8,336 nucleotides of DNA, from positions 1-8,336 of the forward strand of contig JAJZKS010000067.1 of assembly GCA_021850835.1 (NCBI GenBank). The letters are read 5' to 3'. Positions 1 through 5,382 of the stretch are shown one piece after another. The DNA is from Thermoplasmata archaeon. GTDB taxonomy: Archaea; Thermoplasmatota; Thermoplasmata; Thermoplasmatales; Thermoplasmataceae. The translations under genes were made by a program, and so were the position numbers. How positions within the stretch are numbered: position 1 is the stretch's first letter; each line of letters starts with the position of its first letter. A model generated the notes under the pieces. It saw only the letters and a program-made list of their open reading frames with translations. It ran no database searches and was not told the DNA's origin.

Positions 1-149
1 GCTTGAAAATGCCCTATCTTTTCCTTGGTCTTCTTTCCATATGTGTTTAGCTTTTCTAGTTTCATGAAGTTCTCCTTGCCGAGTGCGTAAATTGACCGTA
101 AGATGCAGGGATTCCAGTCAAGCCATTCGAGATAAGTTGAGTTGCTCAT
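1..149 (-). CDS. Unidentified protein, N-terminal fragment running off the left edge
   Basis: Reading the minus strand from the ATG at 149-147 gives 49 complete codons without a stop, and the frame continues past position 1. The protein begins MSNSTYLEWLDWNPCIL and continues with an alternating basic/hydrophobic stretch (about residues 20-48, rich in Lys with KLEKLN and TYGKKTKEK). I recognise no signal peptide, membrane segment or family motif. The first upstream in-frame stop on this strand is at 182-180, with no other ATG between, so 149 is the natural start. A weak TATA-like box about 28 nt upstream (173-181) fits a leaderless start. The gene is divergent from the kinase gene at 472. Codon use is less biased toward AGG/AGA arginine than in the neighbouring genes, and the adjoining DNA is AT-rich, so an accessory or transferred gene is possible. 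This is inference only, and the function is unknown. Confidence 0.5.
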   Translation of the reverse strand, partial: MSNSTYLEWLDWNPCILRSIYALGKENFMKLEKLNTYGKKTKEKIGHFQ

Positions 150-172
150 GAATATAAAATTAAAAGTACAAT

Positions 173-181
173 GAATAATTT
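173..181 (-). promoter_or_regulatory. Weak TATA-like box for the left-edge gene
   Basis: On the minus strand this reads AAATTATTC and lies about 28 nt before the ATG at 149, roughly where an archaeal TATA box would sit for a leaderless transcript. A better TATA string exists at 151-162, but it is only about 7 nt from the ATG and too close to serve it. The whole stretch is AT-rich, so the call is weak. Confidence 0.25.
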
Positions 182-210
182 AAAGTCTAATCTGTTAGAA
201 ACAGGCTTTA
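181..210. repeat. Imperfect hairpin with two paired segments
   Basis: The inner stem is CTGTT (192-196) and AACAG (200-204) around an AGA loop. The outer arms are TAAAG (181-185) and CTTTA (206-210), separated from the inner stem by unequal bulges of 6 nt and 1 nt. It lies between two divergent promoters. It could be a protein-binding dyad or a structured RNA end, but pairing this short may be chance in AT-rich DNA. Confidence 0.3.
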
Positions 211-441
211 TGATTGATCTAAGTTTAGAATTTGCTTATTATAGCTAGACACAACTGCAAACTCCCTTTTCAAGCTTTTGAGAGTAAATTTGAAATTGTT
301 TACTAATTGTGGGATTAGGAAACAATCTACGATTTCTGGCTCTCAAGCAGGTACTACTTGGGGACTTATGTTCCAGTTTCCCCATAAAGTTCAACTTCCG
401 AATATTTTATGAGGCCTAGGAACTTATCTCAAAATCATCAG

Positions 442-449
442 ATTATAAA
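442..449 (+). promoter_or_regulatory. TATA box of the kinase-decarboxylase operon
   Basis: ATTATAAA is centred about 26 nt before the ATG at 472. Archaeal transcription starts about 25-27 nt downstream of the TATA centre, so the transcript would begin at or next to the start codon, giving a leaderless mRNA. No Shine-Dalgarno sequence precedes the ATG, which agrees. Confidence 0.6.
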
Positions 450-471
450 GTAACAAGGAATTGATGGATAA

Positions 472-1098
472 ATGTCCGCGAAAGACACTGATAGAAAAGC
501 CCCAATTATACTCATAGGTGGAATACCCGGAGTTGGAAAGTCAAGCATCTCAGGCTATGTTGCCAGAGCTCTTGGAATCGATATTGTGCTTTCAGGCGAC
601 TACCTGAGAGAATTTGCCAGGCCAATACTATCCGACGAGAACAGGAACCTTCTATCCACCAGTGTTTATGAAGCATGGAAAAATTTTGGCCAGGAGAATG
701 AGGAAAACATCAGGAAGGGGTTCATTTCCCAGGGAGAAGTTCTGAACAGTGGCCTAAATGCAGTCCTCCAGAGGGCAATAAAAAATGGAGAGCCCATGAT
801 AGTGGAGACACTTTATTTCATACCTTCCCAGATGGCCAAAGAAGTGCTTGAGAACACAACTTCCCTTTATATTTACATATCAAAGAAGGAAATCAATTCC
901 CAGAGGCTTCTCGAGAGGGAGAAGTTCACCCATTACAATTCTCCAGGAAAAAGGCTCAGCGACCAGCTAGACAGGTACCGGGTAATGATGGAGTATTCCT
1001 TGAAAGAGTGCAGGGAATTCGGGATAAGAACTTTTGACAATCTGGTCTACACTGATACCAGAGAGGAAATCATTCAATACCTTAGAGGACTGTATTAA
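472..1098 (+). CDS. Probable mevalonate-3-phosphate 5-kinase (2-phosphoglycerate-kinase-like P-loop kinase)
   Basis: A 208-residue P-loop kinase, presumably cytosolic. Walker A is GGIPGVGKSS at residues 16-25 with Lys23. It is followed by a substrate-side segment LSGDYLREFAR (40-50), which resembles the ST-D-IRE segment of 2-phosphoglycerate kinases. A GFISQGEV...AVLQRAIKNG stretch (83-106) and IVETLYFIP (110-118) also match that family's pattern. An Arg-rich lid-like region lies at about 145-161. In Thermoplasma acidophilum a kinase recalled to be of this type (Ta0762) phosphorylates 3-phosphomevalonate at O5 to give 3,5-bisphosphomevalonate. I infer the same role here because the next gene, 2 nt downstream, looks like the enzyme that consumes that product. 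The start is well fixed: an in-frame TAA at 469-471 directly precedes the ATG and a TATA box lies about 26 nt upstream. The alternative is a true 2-phosphoglycerate kinase; family membership is firmer than substrate. Confidence 0.78.
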   Translation: MSAKDTDRKAPIILIGGIPGVGKSSISGYVARALGIDIVLSGDYLREFARPILSDENRNLLSTSVYEAWKNFGQENEENIRKGFISQGEVLNSGLNAVLQRAIKNGEPMIVETLYFIPSQMAKEVLENTTSLYIYISKKEINSQRLLEREKFTHYNSPGKRLSDQLDRYRVMMEYSLKECREFGIRTFDNLVYTDTREEIIQYLRGLY

Positions 1099-1100
1099 TC

Positions 1101-2189
1101 ATGGTTCCCGATCCCCGCGAGCTTGGAAACATTATTGAAAGAGGGCTTATCGATAGAGGCATTTTCAAGCCTATGCAGGAGCATGTGCCGGACATGGAGG
1201 ATGGCAGGGTATCCACCGGATATGGTTTTCCGATTACAGGGCTTGAGAAATTTCTTGGTTACTTTGACCAGTCCATAAACATCGCAAATTTTCCTTCTGT
1301 CTCCATTGTAACTGATTTCAGTGTTGCACATGCAATATGCAAGTATTCCAGCAGAAGTGGCGAAGACGAGGTCTGGCTGGACGGGAAACAGGACAGGAAA
1401 TATACTGAAAAAGCTGAAAGGGCGCTTCAATTCTTCAAGTCCCTTTATGAAATATCCGGATCATTCAAGTTTTACATTGAGAGGAAGAAGAAGTACGGGA
1501 ATGCAAAAGGGCTCGGAGAATCTGCGGCTGTAGCAGCTTCAGTTGCGCGGGCTTTGATCACAAACGTATTCGGAAAAGAAGGCCTTGCTGATACTACGCT
1601 TACCTCCAGGTTTGCAAGGATGGTTTCCGGTTCCGGCACCAGGTCTGTTTCAGGCGGGCTTTCCATATGGCTTTCATACCCATATATCGAGGAGAGCCAT
1701 TCAGCCGGTTACTTTATTCGTGAAACTGATGATTTCAACATAGGTGCATTCCCCATGCCATCAATGATAGTAACAGACAGTGCACACACCCTGGCCAAAG
1801 CCTCGGATTTCTATGGAAGATGGATTTCTTCAAAGTACCAGAACCTGCTCGCGGAACTTGACGGTGGGTTCGACACGGAACACCTTATGCTCAGGGCACA
1901 GGAGGACATGTATACACTCAATTCAATCATACTTTCCAAAGGGCATTTTATCCAGACACCGGCAAGCCTTGAAATAATCAATTCCCTCTCCTCATTCAGG
2001 GCAAAAAATGAAGGCCTATATTACACAGCAGATACTGGGCCGAGCATTGTGCTCCTCAGCAAGGACAGGAAGCTCATTGAGGAATTTGTTTCGACCAGAG
2101 ATGAGGAATTCATCTGGAGCAGTTCCAGGCCCAGGGAACCAAAAGCTGAGAAAAGCCTGCTGGAACGTTCCGTAAAATTCTTGAAATGA
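1101..2189 (+). CDS. Probable mevalonate-3,5-bisphosphate decarboxylase (GHMP / diphosphomevalonate decarboxylase family)
   Basis: A 362-residue GHMP-fold protein of the diphosphomevalonate decarboxylase family. Visible landmarks are TGLEKFLGYFD (46-56), the glycine/serine-rich motif KGLGESAAVAA (136-146), SGSGTRSVSGG (176-186) and YTADTGPSIVLL (308-319). By eye Lys50, Arg181 and Asp311 align with the yeast enzyme's catalytic Lys18, Arg158 and Asp302. The related Thermoplasma mevalonate 3-kinase has lost catalytic residues of this set, so retention points to a decarboxylase. In this order the bisphosphate enzyme converts 3,5-bisphosphomevalonate to isopentenyl phosphate, CO2 and phosphate, and needs no ATP. 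There is an extra N-terminal segment of about 32 residues relative to yeast. The gene starts 2 nt after the kinase stop, so it is co-transcribed; GAGG at 1085-1088 is a possible but distant ribosome site. A classical diphosphomevalonate decarboxylase remains possible. Confidence 0.8.
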   Translation: MVPDPRELGNIIERGLIDRGIFKPMQEHVPDMEDGRVSTGYGFPITGLEKFLGYFDQSINIANFPSVSIVTDFSVAHAICKYSSRSGEDEVWLDGKQDRKYTEKAERALQFFKSLYEISGSFKFYIERKKKYGNAKGLGESAAVAASVARALITNVFGKEGLADTTLTSRFARMVSGSGTRSVSGGLSIWLSYPYIEESHSAGYFIRETDDFNIGAFPMPSMIVTDSAHTLAKASDFYGRWISSKYQNLLAELDGGFDTEHLMLRAQEDMYTLNSIILSKGHFIQTPASLEIINSLSSFRAKNEGLYYTADTGPSIVLLSKDRKLIEEFVSTRDEEFIWSSSRPREPKAEKSLLERSVKFLK

Positions 2190-2239
2190 AATAACGTTGG
2201 TCCTGCATCCTCTCTTTATCACAAATTTGGAAAATTGAA

Positions 2240-2249
2240 ATTTTAATAC
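2240..2249 (+). promoter_or_regulatory. TATA-like box for the HNH gene
   Basis: ATTTTAATAC is centred about 33 nt before the ATG at 2278. This predicts transcription from about 2270 with a very short leader, rather than exactly at the ATG as for the neighbours. It overlaps a dyad AAAATT-GA-AATTTT (2231-2244). A pyrimidine-rich tract at 2208-2219 just upstream could end the decarboxylase transcript, but it is weak. Confidence 0.4.
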
Positions 2250-2277
2250 ATTGTGTCAATAGTGAATCTGGTAACAG

Positions 2278-3006
2278 ATGATTGACCATCCCGCACTTAT
2301 GGAAAACCTCTACAAGGATATCCCCAAGCTCCCGCAGTCCAGAATCGTAAATGTATCCATATCGTTCGGGATATCAGATGTGCAGGATTTTGATCCTGAT
2401 GGCGACAGGGCAAGCAAGTCCATTGCATGGCCCAATATTTCTAAAGCAGTGCTGGCAAGGGATGATTACAGGTGCAGGGTATGCGGGAAAGGTTCCCTGT
2501 CCGCAGTTGATGGAGCAAGCGATTACGGCAGGCTGCACTTTGGCCTTGAAGTGCACCACATAATCCCCAGAAAAGATGGAGGGAGTGACAGCTTCAGAAA
2601 CCTAATCTCACTCTGCGAGGAATGCCACCACAAGACATTTTCTGGAGGCTATTCGGGAGTGCCGGTTGGAAAGGACAAGGATCTCTTCAGCTTTGCAAAA
2701 ACGTTCCTGTTTGCACTGCCGGCGGACAGCATAGGGCTCTTCAGGGGAAATATAAGAAGTGCGACCCTGGAGGATTACGATCGCATGTTCGACCCAACTG
2801 AGAACCGGTACAGGGTTATTCCAATACCAAACACTAGATTGAGAATCAATATTGCGGAACTGGTGGTGGACGAATACAGGAACTTAGTTTCAGCAATAAT
2901 GCGGGAGCATGAAGTCAAGGATTACATTACCCTGGAGGCAAAGGCAGGCAACTCCCCATTGAAGGTGAGGATGCTCATTGATGAGAATTCAGACCTTCTT
3001 ATTTAA
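2278..3006 (+). CDS. HNH endonuclease domain protein
   Basis: A 242-residue protein with a clear zinc-bound HNH nuclease module at about residues 56-121. The first zinc pair is CRVC (Cys66, Cys69), the HNH core is VHHIIPRKDGG (92-102) with His93/His94, then RNLISLC (107-113) with Asn108, and the second zinc pair and final His are CEECHH (Cys113, Cys116, His117/His118). All expected catalytic and metal positions are present, so the nuclease is probably active. Residues 1-50 and the tail 125-242 match nothing I recognise; the tail ends in a charged, beta-like stretch. No signal peptide or membrane helix is seen. In-frame TAA at 2272-2274 precedes the ATG, fixing the start. No methyltransferase, recombinase or Cas gene lies nearby, so I cannot assign it to restriction, mobile DNA or repair. 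It overlaps the end of the FAD gene by 4 bp. Confidence 0.85.
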   Translation: MIDHPALMENLYKDIPKLPQSRIVNVSISFGISDVQDFDPDGDRASKSIAWPNISKAVLARDDYRCRVCGKGSLSAVDGASDYGRLHFGLEVHHIIPRKDGGSDSFRNLISLCEECHHKTFSGGYSGVPVGKDKDLFSFAKTFLFALPADSIGLFRGNIRSATLEDYDRMFDPTENRYRVIPIPNTRLRINIAELVVDEYRNLVSAIMREHEVKDYITLEAKAGNSPLKVRMLIDENSDLLI

Positions 3007-4280
3007 ATTATGAACTCTTCCCTCTCCGCTTCCCTGTTTTCTATTCCAAGCTTGGAAGTGCTGAATTTCTTCCCGTTGTAAAGCTCTGCGTTCTCCCTGT
3101 TTGAATAAAGGGCTTCCACAATCCTTCCAATGGAATCGCCCTTAAGGATTCCGCTTCCGCTTGTGCCAGAAGCCACAATTATGTTAAGATCCCTGAATAT
3201 GTAAGGGGTGCCGTCGATCGTGTTGTATGCGTAATATCCAGCCCAAGCACCTGTCACCTTGGGATATGTCATGGTCGGGAAATATGCCTGTATGACCTGA
3301 GCAAGGCTGTTGTCATAATATTCCCTTTCAGGTTGAGGATCTTCTGAGAAGCTGTAGTCACGGTTGTAATCATCAGCTGTTCCGACCCACAGTGACCTGG
3401 CCTTTGGAGCAGGCCTCAGGTAAACCCCGAATGAAGGTAGAATTGTGAAAGGAAGCACACCCTCCTTGTTCTGGTCCCAACCGAACAGGACATTTTCAAC
3501 TGTAGGCCCGCTAATCTGGAACACCATTCTCTTCTTTGGCCTGATGTGGCTGTCAATGCCGGTGGGATCGAGGAGGCCGGTAGTCCACACATCAGTGCAG
3601 ATGATGAAAATATCGGCTTCAATATCGCCATTGTTTGTCTGGACCTTTTTAAGCTGTTTCTTCTGCCAGAGGAAAGGCTCGCCCGGATAGTCGAGAGGAT
3701 CAACAGGCTCGAGGCGGAATTCCTTGACCAAAGTGTTGAAAAGGAACTTGACTCCTATCCTCAGGGCCGAATTGTAATAGTAATCTGCCACCATTTCCGG
3801 TTCTATGGTGCCGCAGTTTTCTCCAAGTATACCTAGGTCTATGTCCTTGAGGTTCATGAGCGTTCTTGTATCCCCGTCAAGTTTGGTCCGCAGAAAATCA
3901 TACCTGGAAAGGGCGTCAGAATCCAGTGTCCTCACCTTTGACCTTTGCGCTACTTTCTGAAGCACTTTGAGCCTTGGGTCATCGTGGTTGGTAAGGAAAA
4001 GATATCCTACGAATTGCATGCCTAAGTCGTGCCCCAAATCTTCCTGCACATGCCTGTAGTAATTTATGGTTGAATTGGACAGGTTGAAATTCATTTCTGA
4101 TGAGAACATGTCCCTGAAGCCTGCAGCGCTTCTTGCAGTGTTGCCCTGGGCATAGGTGGGCGCCTTGTCAATTACAACAATGTTCACGTCAGGATTGTTT
4201 TTCTTTATGTAATAAGCAGAAGTGAGACCTACTATTCCGGCGCCTATAACAGCAACATCAAAGTGAGATTCAGGCACCAT
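3003..4280 (-). CDS. FAD-dependent oxidoreductase, DAO (glycine/D-amino acid oxidase) family
   Basis: A 425-residue flavoprotein. The N-terminal dinucleotide fold is DVAVIGAGIVGLTSAY with GxGxxG at 13-18, and an acidic residue (Asp38) at the end of the second strand to bind the FAD ribose. The ARSAAGFRDMF segment (49-59) resembles the DAO-family stretch following that strand. The C-terminal part has GAWAGYYAYNTIDGTPYI and ASGTSGSGILKGDSIGRIVE, the usual closing flavin-binding region. Members oxidise amine or amino-acid substrates such as glycine, sarcosine or D-amino acids, and some are dehydrogenases; the substrate cannot be read from sequence. It is presumably cytosolic or membrane-associated, with no signal peptide. 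The start is supported by a TATA-like box 22-24 nt upstream. It lies 75 bp downstream of the cysteine synthase gene on the same strand but appears to have its own promoter. Confidence 0.85.
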   Translation of the reverse strand: MVPESHFDVAVIGAGIVGLTSAYYIKKNNPDVNIVVIDKAPTYAQGNTARSAAGFRDMFSSEMNFNLSNSTINYYRHVQEDLGHDLGMQFVGYLFLTNHDDPRLKVLQKVAQRSKVRTLDSDALSRYDFLRTKLDGDTRTLMNLKDIDLGILGENCGTIEPEMVADYYYNSALRIGVKFLFNTLVKEFRLEPVDPLDYPGEPFLWQKKQLKKVQTNNGDIEADIFIICTDVWTTGLLDPTGIDSHIRPKKRMVFQISGPTVENVLFGWDQNKEGVLPFTILPSFGVYLRPAPKARSLWVGTADDYNRDYSFSEDPQPEREYYDNSLAQVIQAYFPTMTYPKVTGAWAGYYAYNTIDGTPYIFRDLNIIVASGTSGSGILKGDSIGRIVEALYSNRENAELYNGKKFSTSKLGIENREAEREEFII

Positions 4281-4287
4281 TACGTAA
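4280..4287. promoter_or_regulatory. TTACGTAA palindrome at the FAD gene start
   Basis: A perfect 8-bp palindrome whose last minus-strand base is the A of the start ATG. It sits between the TATA box and the predicted transcription start, where a bound repressor would block initiation. The same word, with one more matching base (ATTACGTAA), occurs in the cysteine synthase/sulfurtransferase control region at 5322-5330. An operator role is inference. Confidence 0.35.
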
Positions 4288-4298
4288 GTTGAGCGACC

Positions 4299-4308
4299 CT
4301 TAATAACC
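4299..4308 (-). promoter_or_regulatory. TATA-like box of the FAD oxidoreductase gene
   Basis: On the minus strand this reads GGTTATTAAG. Its centre lies 22-24 nt before the ATG at 4280, so the transcript would start at or near the ATG. It indicates a promoter independent of the upstream cysteine synthase gene. Confidence 0.5.
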
Positions 4309-4340
4309 TTACCAGTGATTTTCTGGGCACCACTTATTTT

Positions 4341-4351
4341 GGATCAGATCC
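4341..4351. repeat. Short dyad GGATC-A-GATCC after the cysteine synthase stop
   Basis: A perfect 5-bp inverted repeat with a one-base centre, starting 4 nt beyond the cysteine synthase stop codon on the minus strand. No long T-run follows on the transcribed strand, so it is not a convincing terminator. It may be chance. Confidence 0.25.
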
Positions 4352-4355
4352 ACCA

Positions 4356-5273
4356 TTATTGAAAGAGGTCTGTTGACAGGTACTTGAAACCATTGTCCGG
4401 GAATATTGCAACCACCTTTTTACCGGCACCGAGTTCATGGGCTTTTTGTATTGCAATATGCAGGGCGCACGCAGAACTTTGCCCGAGCAGTAGCCCCTCC
4501 ATGCTTGCAGCCTTTCTCCCTGTTTCGAATGCAGCCTGTTTCATTTTCTCATCCATCTCTATGAATTCGTCGAAATATTCCATCCTGACAAGCTTTGACG
4601 GGTTTGGCTCCTTGGGGTTGCGTATTCCCTGGATCTTCACTCCCGGTGCAGGAGTTATCCCTACTATTTTGATGTCCGGGTTGAATTCCTTCATTCTGAT
4701 TGAAATTCCAGAACTTGTGCCTCCGGTTCCCACTGTCATGACTACCATGTCCAGATTACCGTCCATCTGATCGATTATCTCATTAGCTGTCCCTCTGTAG
4801 TGAGCGAATATATTGGCTGGGTTGCTGAACTGGTCCATTCCCACGTATTTTTCCGGATTTTCTGCAATGAGCCTGTCTTTAAGCTCGATTGCACCTGCTG
4901 TCCCTTTCTCTCCGGGGGTGAGAAGAAGTTCGGCACCATATGCCTTGATTATCTTCCTTCTCTCAACGCTGGCAGATTCAGCCATTACGATTGTTACCTT
5001 GTAACCCTTGTACGCTCCAATCATCGCTAGGGCAATTCCGGTATTTCCAGATGTTGCTTCGATGATGGTCTTTTCCTTGGTCAGGATGCCACTTGCTTCA
5101 GCAAACTCAATAAGATTGAGGGCAGCCCTGTCCTTGACTGACCCCCCGATGTTGAACATTTCCAGTTTGGCATATATGCTGGCGTCCTTCGGTCCTGTGA
5201 GTTTGTTAATCCTGATCATTGGAGTATTGCCTATTAAATCTGAAATGTTCCTGCTGATTCCATGGTAATCCAT
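4356..5273 (-). CDS. cysM: PLP-dependent cysteine synthase, CysM-like
   Basis: A 305-residue fold-type II PLP enzyme of full family length. Landmarks are LIGNTPMIR (13-21), GGSVKDRAA (43-51) with Schiff-base Lys47, TSGNTGIALA (74-83) binding substrate carboxylate, GTGGTSSG (182-189) cradling the PLP phosphate, GQSSACAL (264-271) with a Ser near the pyridine nitrogen, and the closing YLSTDLF. It should add sulfide, or another sulfur donor, to an activated serine to make cysteine. IQGIRNP with Arg218 aligns by eye with the Arg220 segment of mycobacterial CysM, which binds O-phosphoserine, and with a similar GIR segment of E. coli CysM. O-phosphoserine is therefore a plausible substrate. The segment NPANIFAHYRGTANEI resembles cystathionine beta-synthases more than CysK, so that activity is an alternative; no CBS domains follow. 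It is divergent from the sulfurtransferase gene, with a leaderless-type promoter. Confidence 0.88.
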   Translation of the reverse strand: MDYHGISRNISDLIGNTPMIRINKLTGPKDASIYAKLEMFNIGGSVKDRAALNLIEFAEASGILTKEKTIIEATSGNTGIALAMIGAYKGYKVTIVMAESASVERRKIIKAYGAELLLTPGEKGTAGAIELKDRLIAENPEKYVGMDQFSNPANIFAHYRGTANEIIDQMDGNLDMVVMTVGTGGTSSGISIRMKEFNPDIKIVGITPAPGVKIQGIRNPKEPNPSKLVRMEYFDEFIEMDEKMKQAAFETGRKAASMEGLLLGQSSACALHIAIQKAHELGAGKKVVAIFPDNGFKYLSTDLFQ

Positions 5274-5290
5274 GATACTGTATTGTATCA
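5273..5290. promoter_or_regulatory. Inverted repeat TGATAC-N6-GTATCA over the cysteine synthase start
   Basis: Two perfect 6-bp arms flank a 6-nt spacer, spanning the predicted transcription start and the first base of the start codon and ending 3 bp before the TATA box. The arm spacing suits a dimeric helix-turn-helix repressor. Dyads of this size are expected by chance in a window this long, so only the position makes it notable. Confidence 0.35.
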
Positions 5291-5292
5291 GA

Positions 5293-5302
5293 GTTAAAAT
5301 TT
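5293..5302 (-). promoter_or_regulatory. TATA box of the cysteine synthase gene
   Basis: On the minus strand this reads AAATTTTAAC after an A-rich element. It is centred about 24-25 nt before the ATG at 5273, fitting a leaderless transcript. No Shine-Dalgarno sequence is present. Confidence 0.55.
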
Positions 5303-5322
5303 TTCAATGTATGGATCTGGTA

Positions 5323-5330
5323 TTACGTAA
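5323..5330. promoter_or_regulatory. Second copy of the TTACGTAA palindrome in the divergent control region
   Basis: A perfect 8-bp palindrome identical to that at 4280-4287. It lies upstream of both divergent TATA boxes, about 50-60 nt before each predicted start, a position suited to an activator or to shared control of the cysteine synthase and sulfurtransferase genes. Its function is inferred only from recurrence and position. Confidence 0.35.
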
Positions 5331-5352
5331 AAGGCGGCACTTGTTAAGATAG

Positions 5353-5360
5353 TTTTAAAA
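5353..5360 (+). promoter_or_regulatory. TATA box of the sulfurtransferase gene
   Basis: TTTTAAAA is centred about 26-27 nt before the ATG at 5383. This predicts transcription starting at the ATG, again a leaderless arrangement. Confidence 0.6.
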
Positions 5361-5382
5361 TTCTTACTTCATTCTCATAGGT

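Larger units (their letters stand above)
150..471. other. AT-rich intergenic region between divergent genes
   Basis: This is about 320 bases without a credible gene. All frames are broken by frequent stops; the longest ATG-started reading noted on the plus strand (210-248) is only 12 codons plus a stop. It holds a hairpin at 181-210, a loose inverted repeat AGTAAA (283-288) / TTTACT (299-304), the likely promoter of the kinase operon at 442-449 and a weak minus-strand TATA candidate at 173-181. I find no tRNA-like T-arm or anticodon structure. Its AT content is visibly higher than that of the genes to the right. It may be a decayed gene or the flank of a mobile element, but no terminal repeats could be paired within the window. 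Confidence 0.6.

Noticed and set aside
210..248. Twelve-codon plus-strand ORF in the left intergenic region
   Set aside because: Too short, with no ribosome site or promoter at the right distance; expected by chance in AT-rich DNA.
150..471. Possible tRNA, CRISPR repeat or insertion-sequence end in the long intergenic stretch
   Set aside because: No tRNA T-arm, no regularly spaced repeats and no pair of terminal inverted repeats could be found by eye.
1095..1430. Minus-strand 111-codon frame over the start of the decarboxylase gene
   Set aside because: The plus-strand genes here have strong motifs and operon spacing. The antisense frame has none and is a shadow.
2162..2171. Perfect 10-bp palindrome GGAACGTTCC near the end of the decarboxylase gene
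   Set aside because: Palindromes of this length are expected about eight times in a window this size. This one is in coding sequence and has no second copy that I noticed.
2222..2244. AT-rich dyads CAAATTTG and AAAATT-GA-AATTTT before the HNH gene
   Set aside because: Low-complexity AT sequence readily yields such symmetry. They are noted with the promoter but not claimed as an operator.
4384..5268. Several plus-strand open frames opposite the cysteine synthase gene
   Set aside because: They lie within a clear PLP-enzyme gene on the other strand, have shadow-type composition and no recognisable domains.
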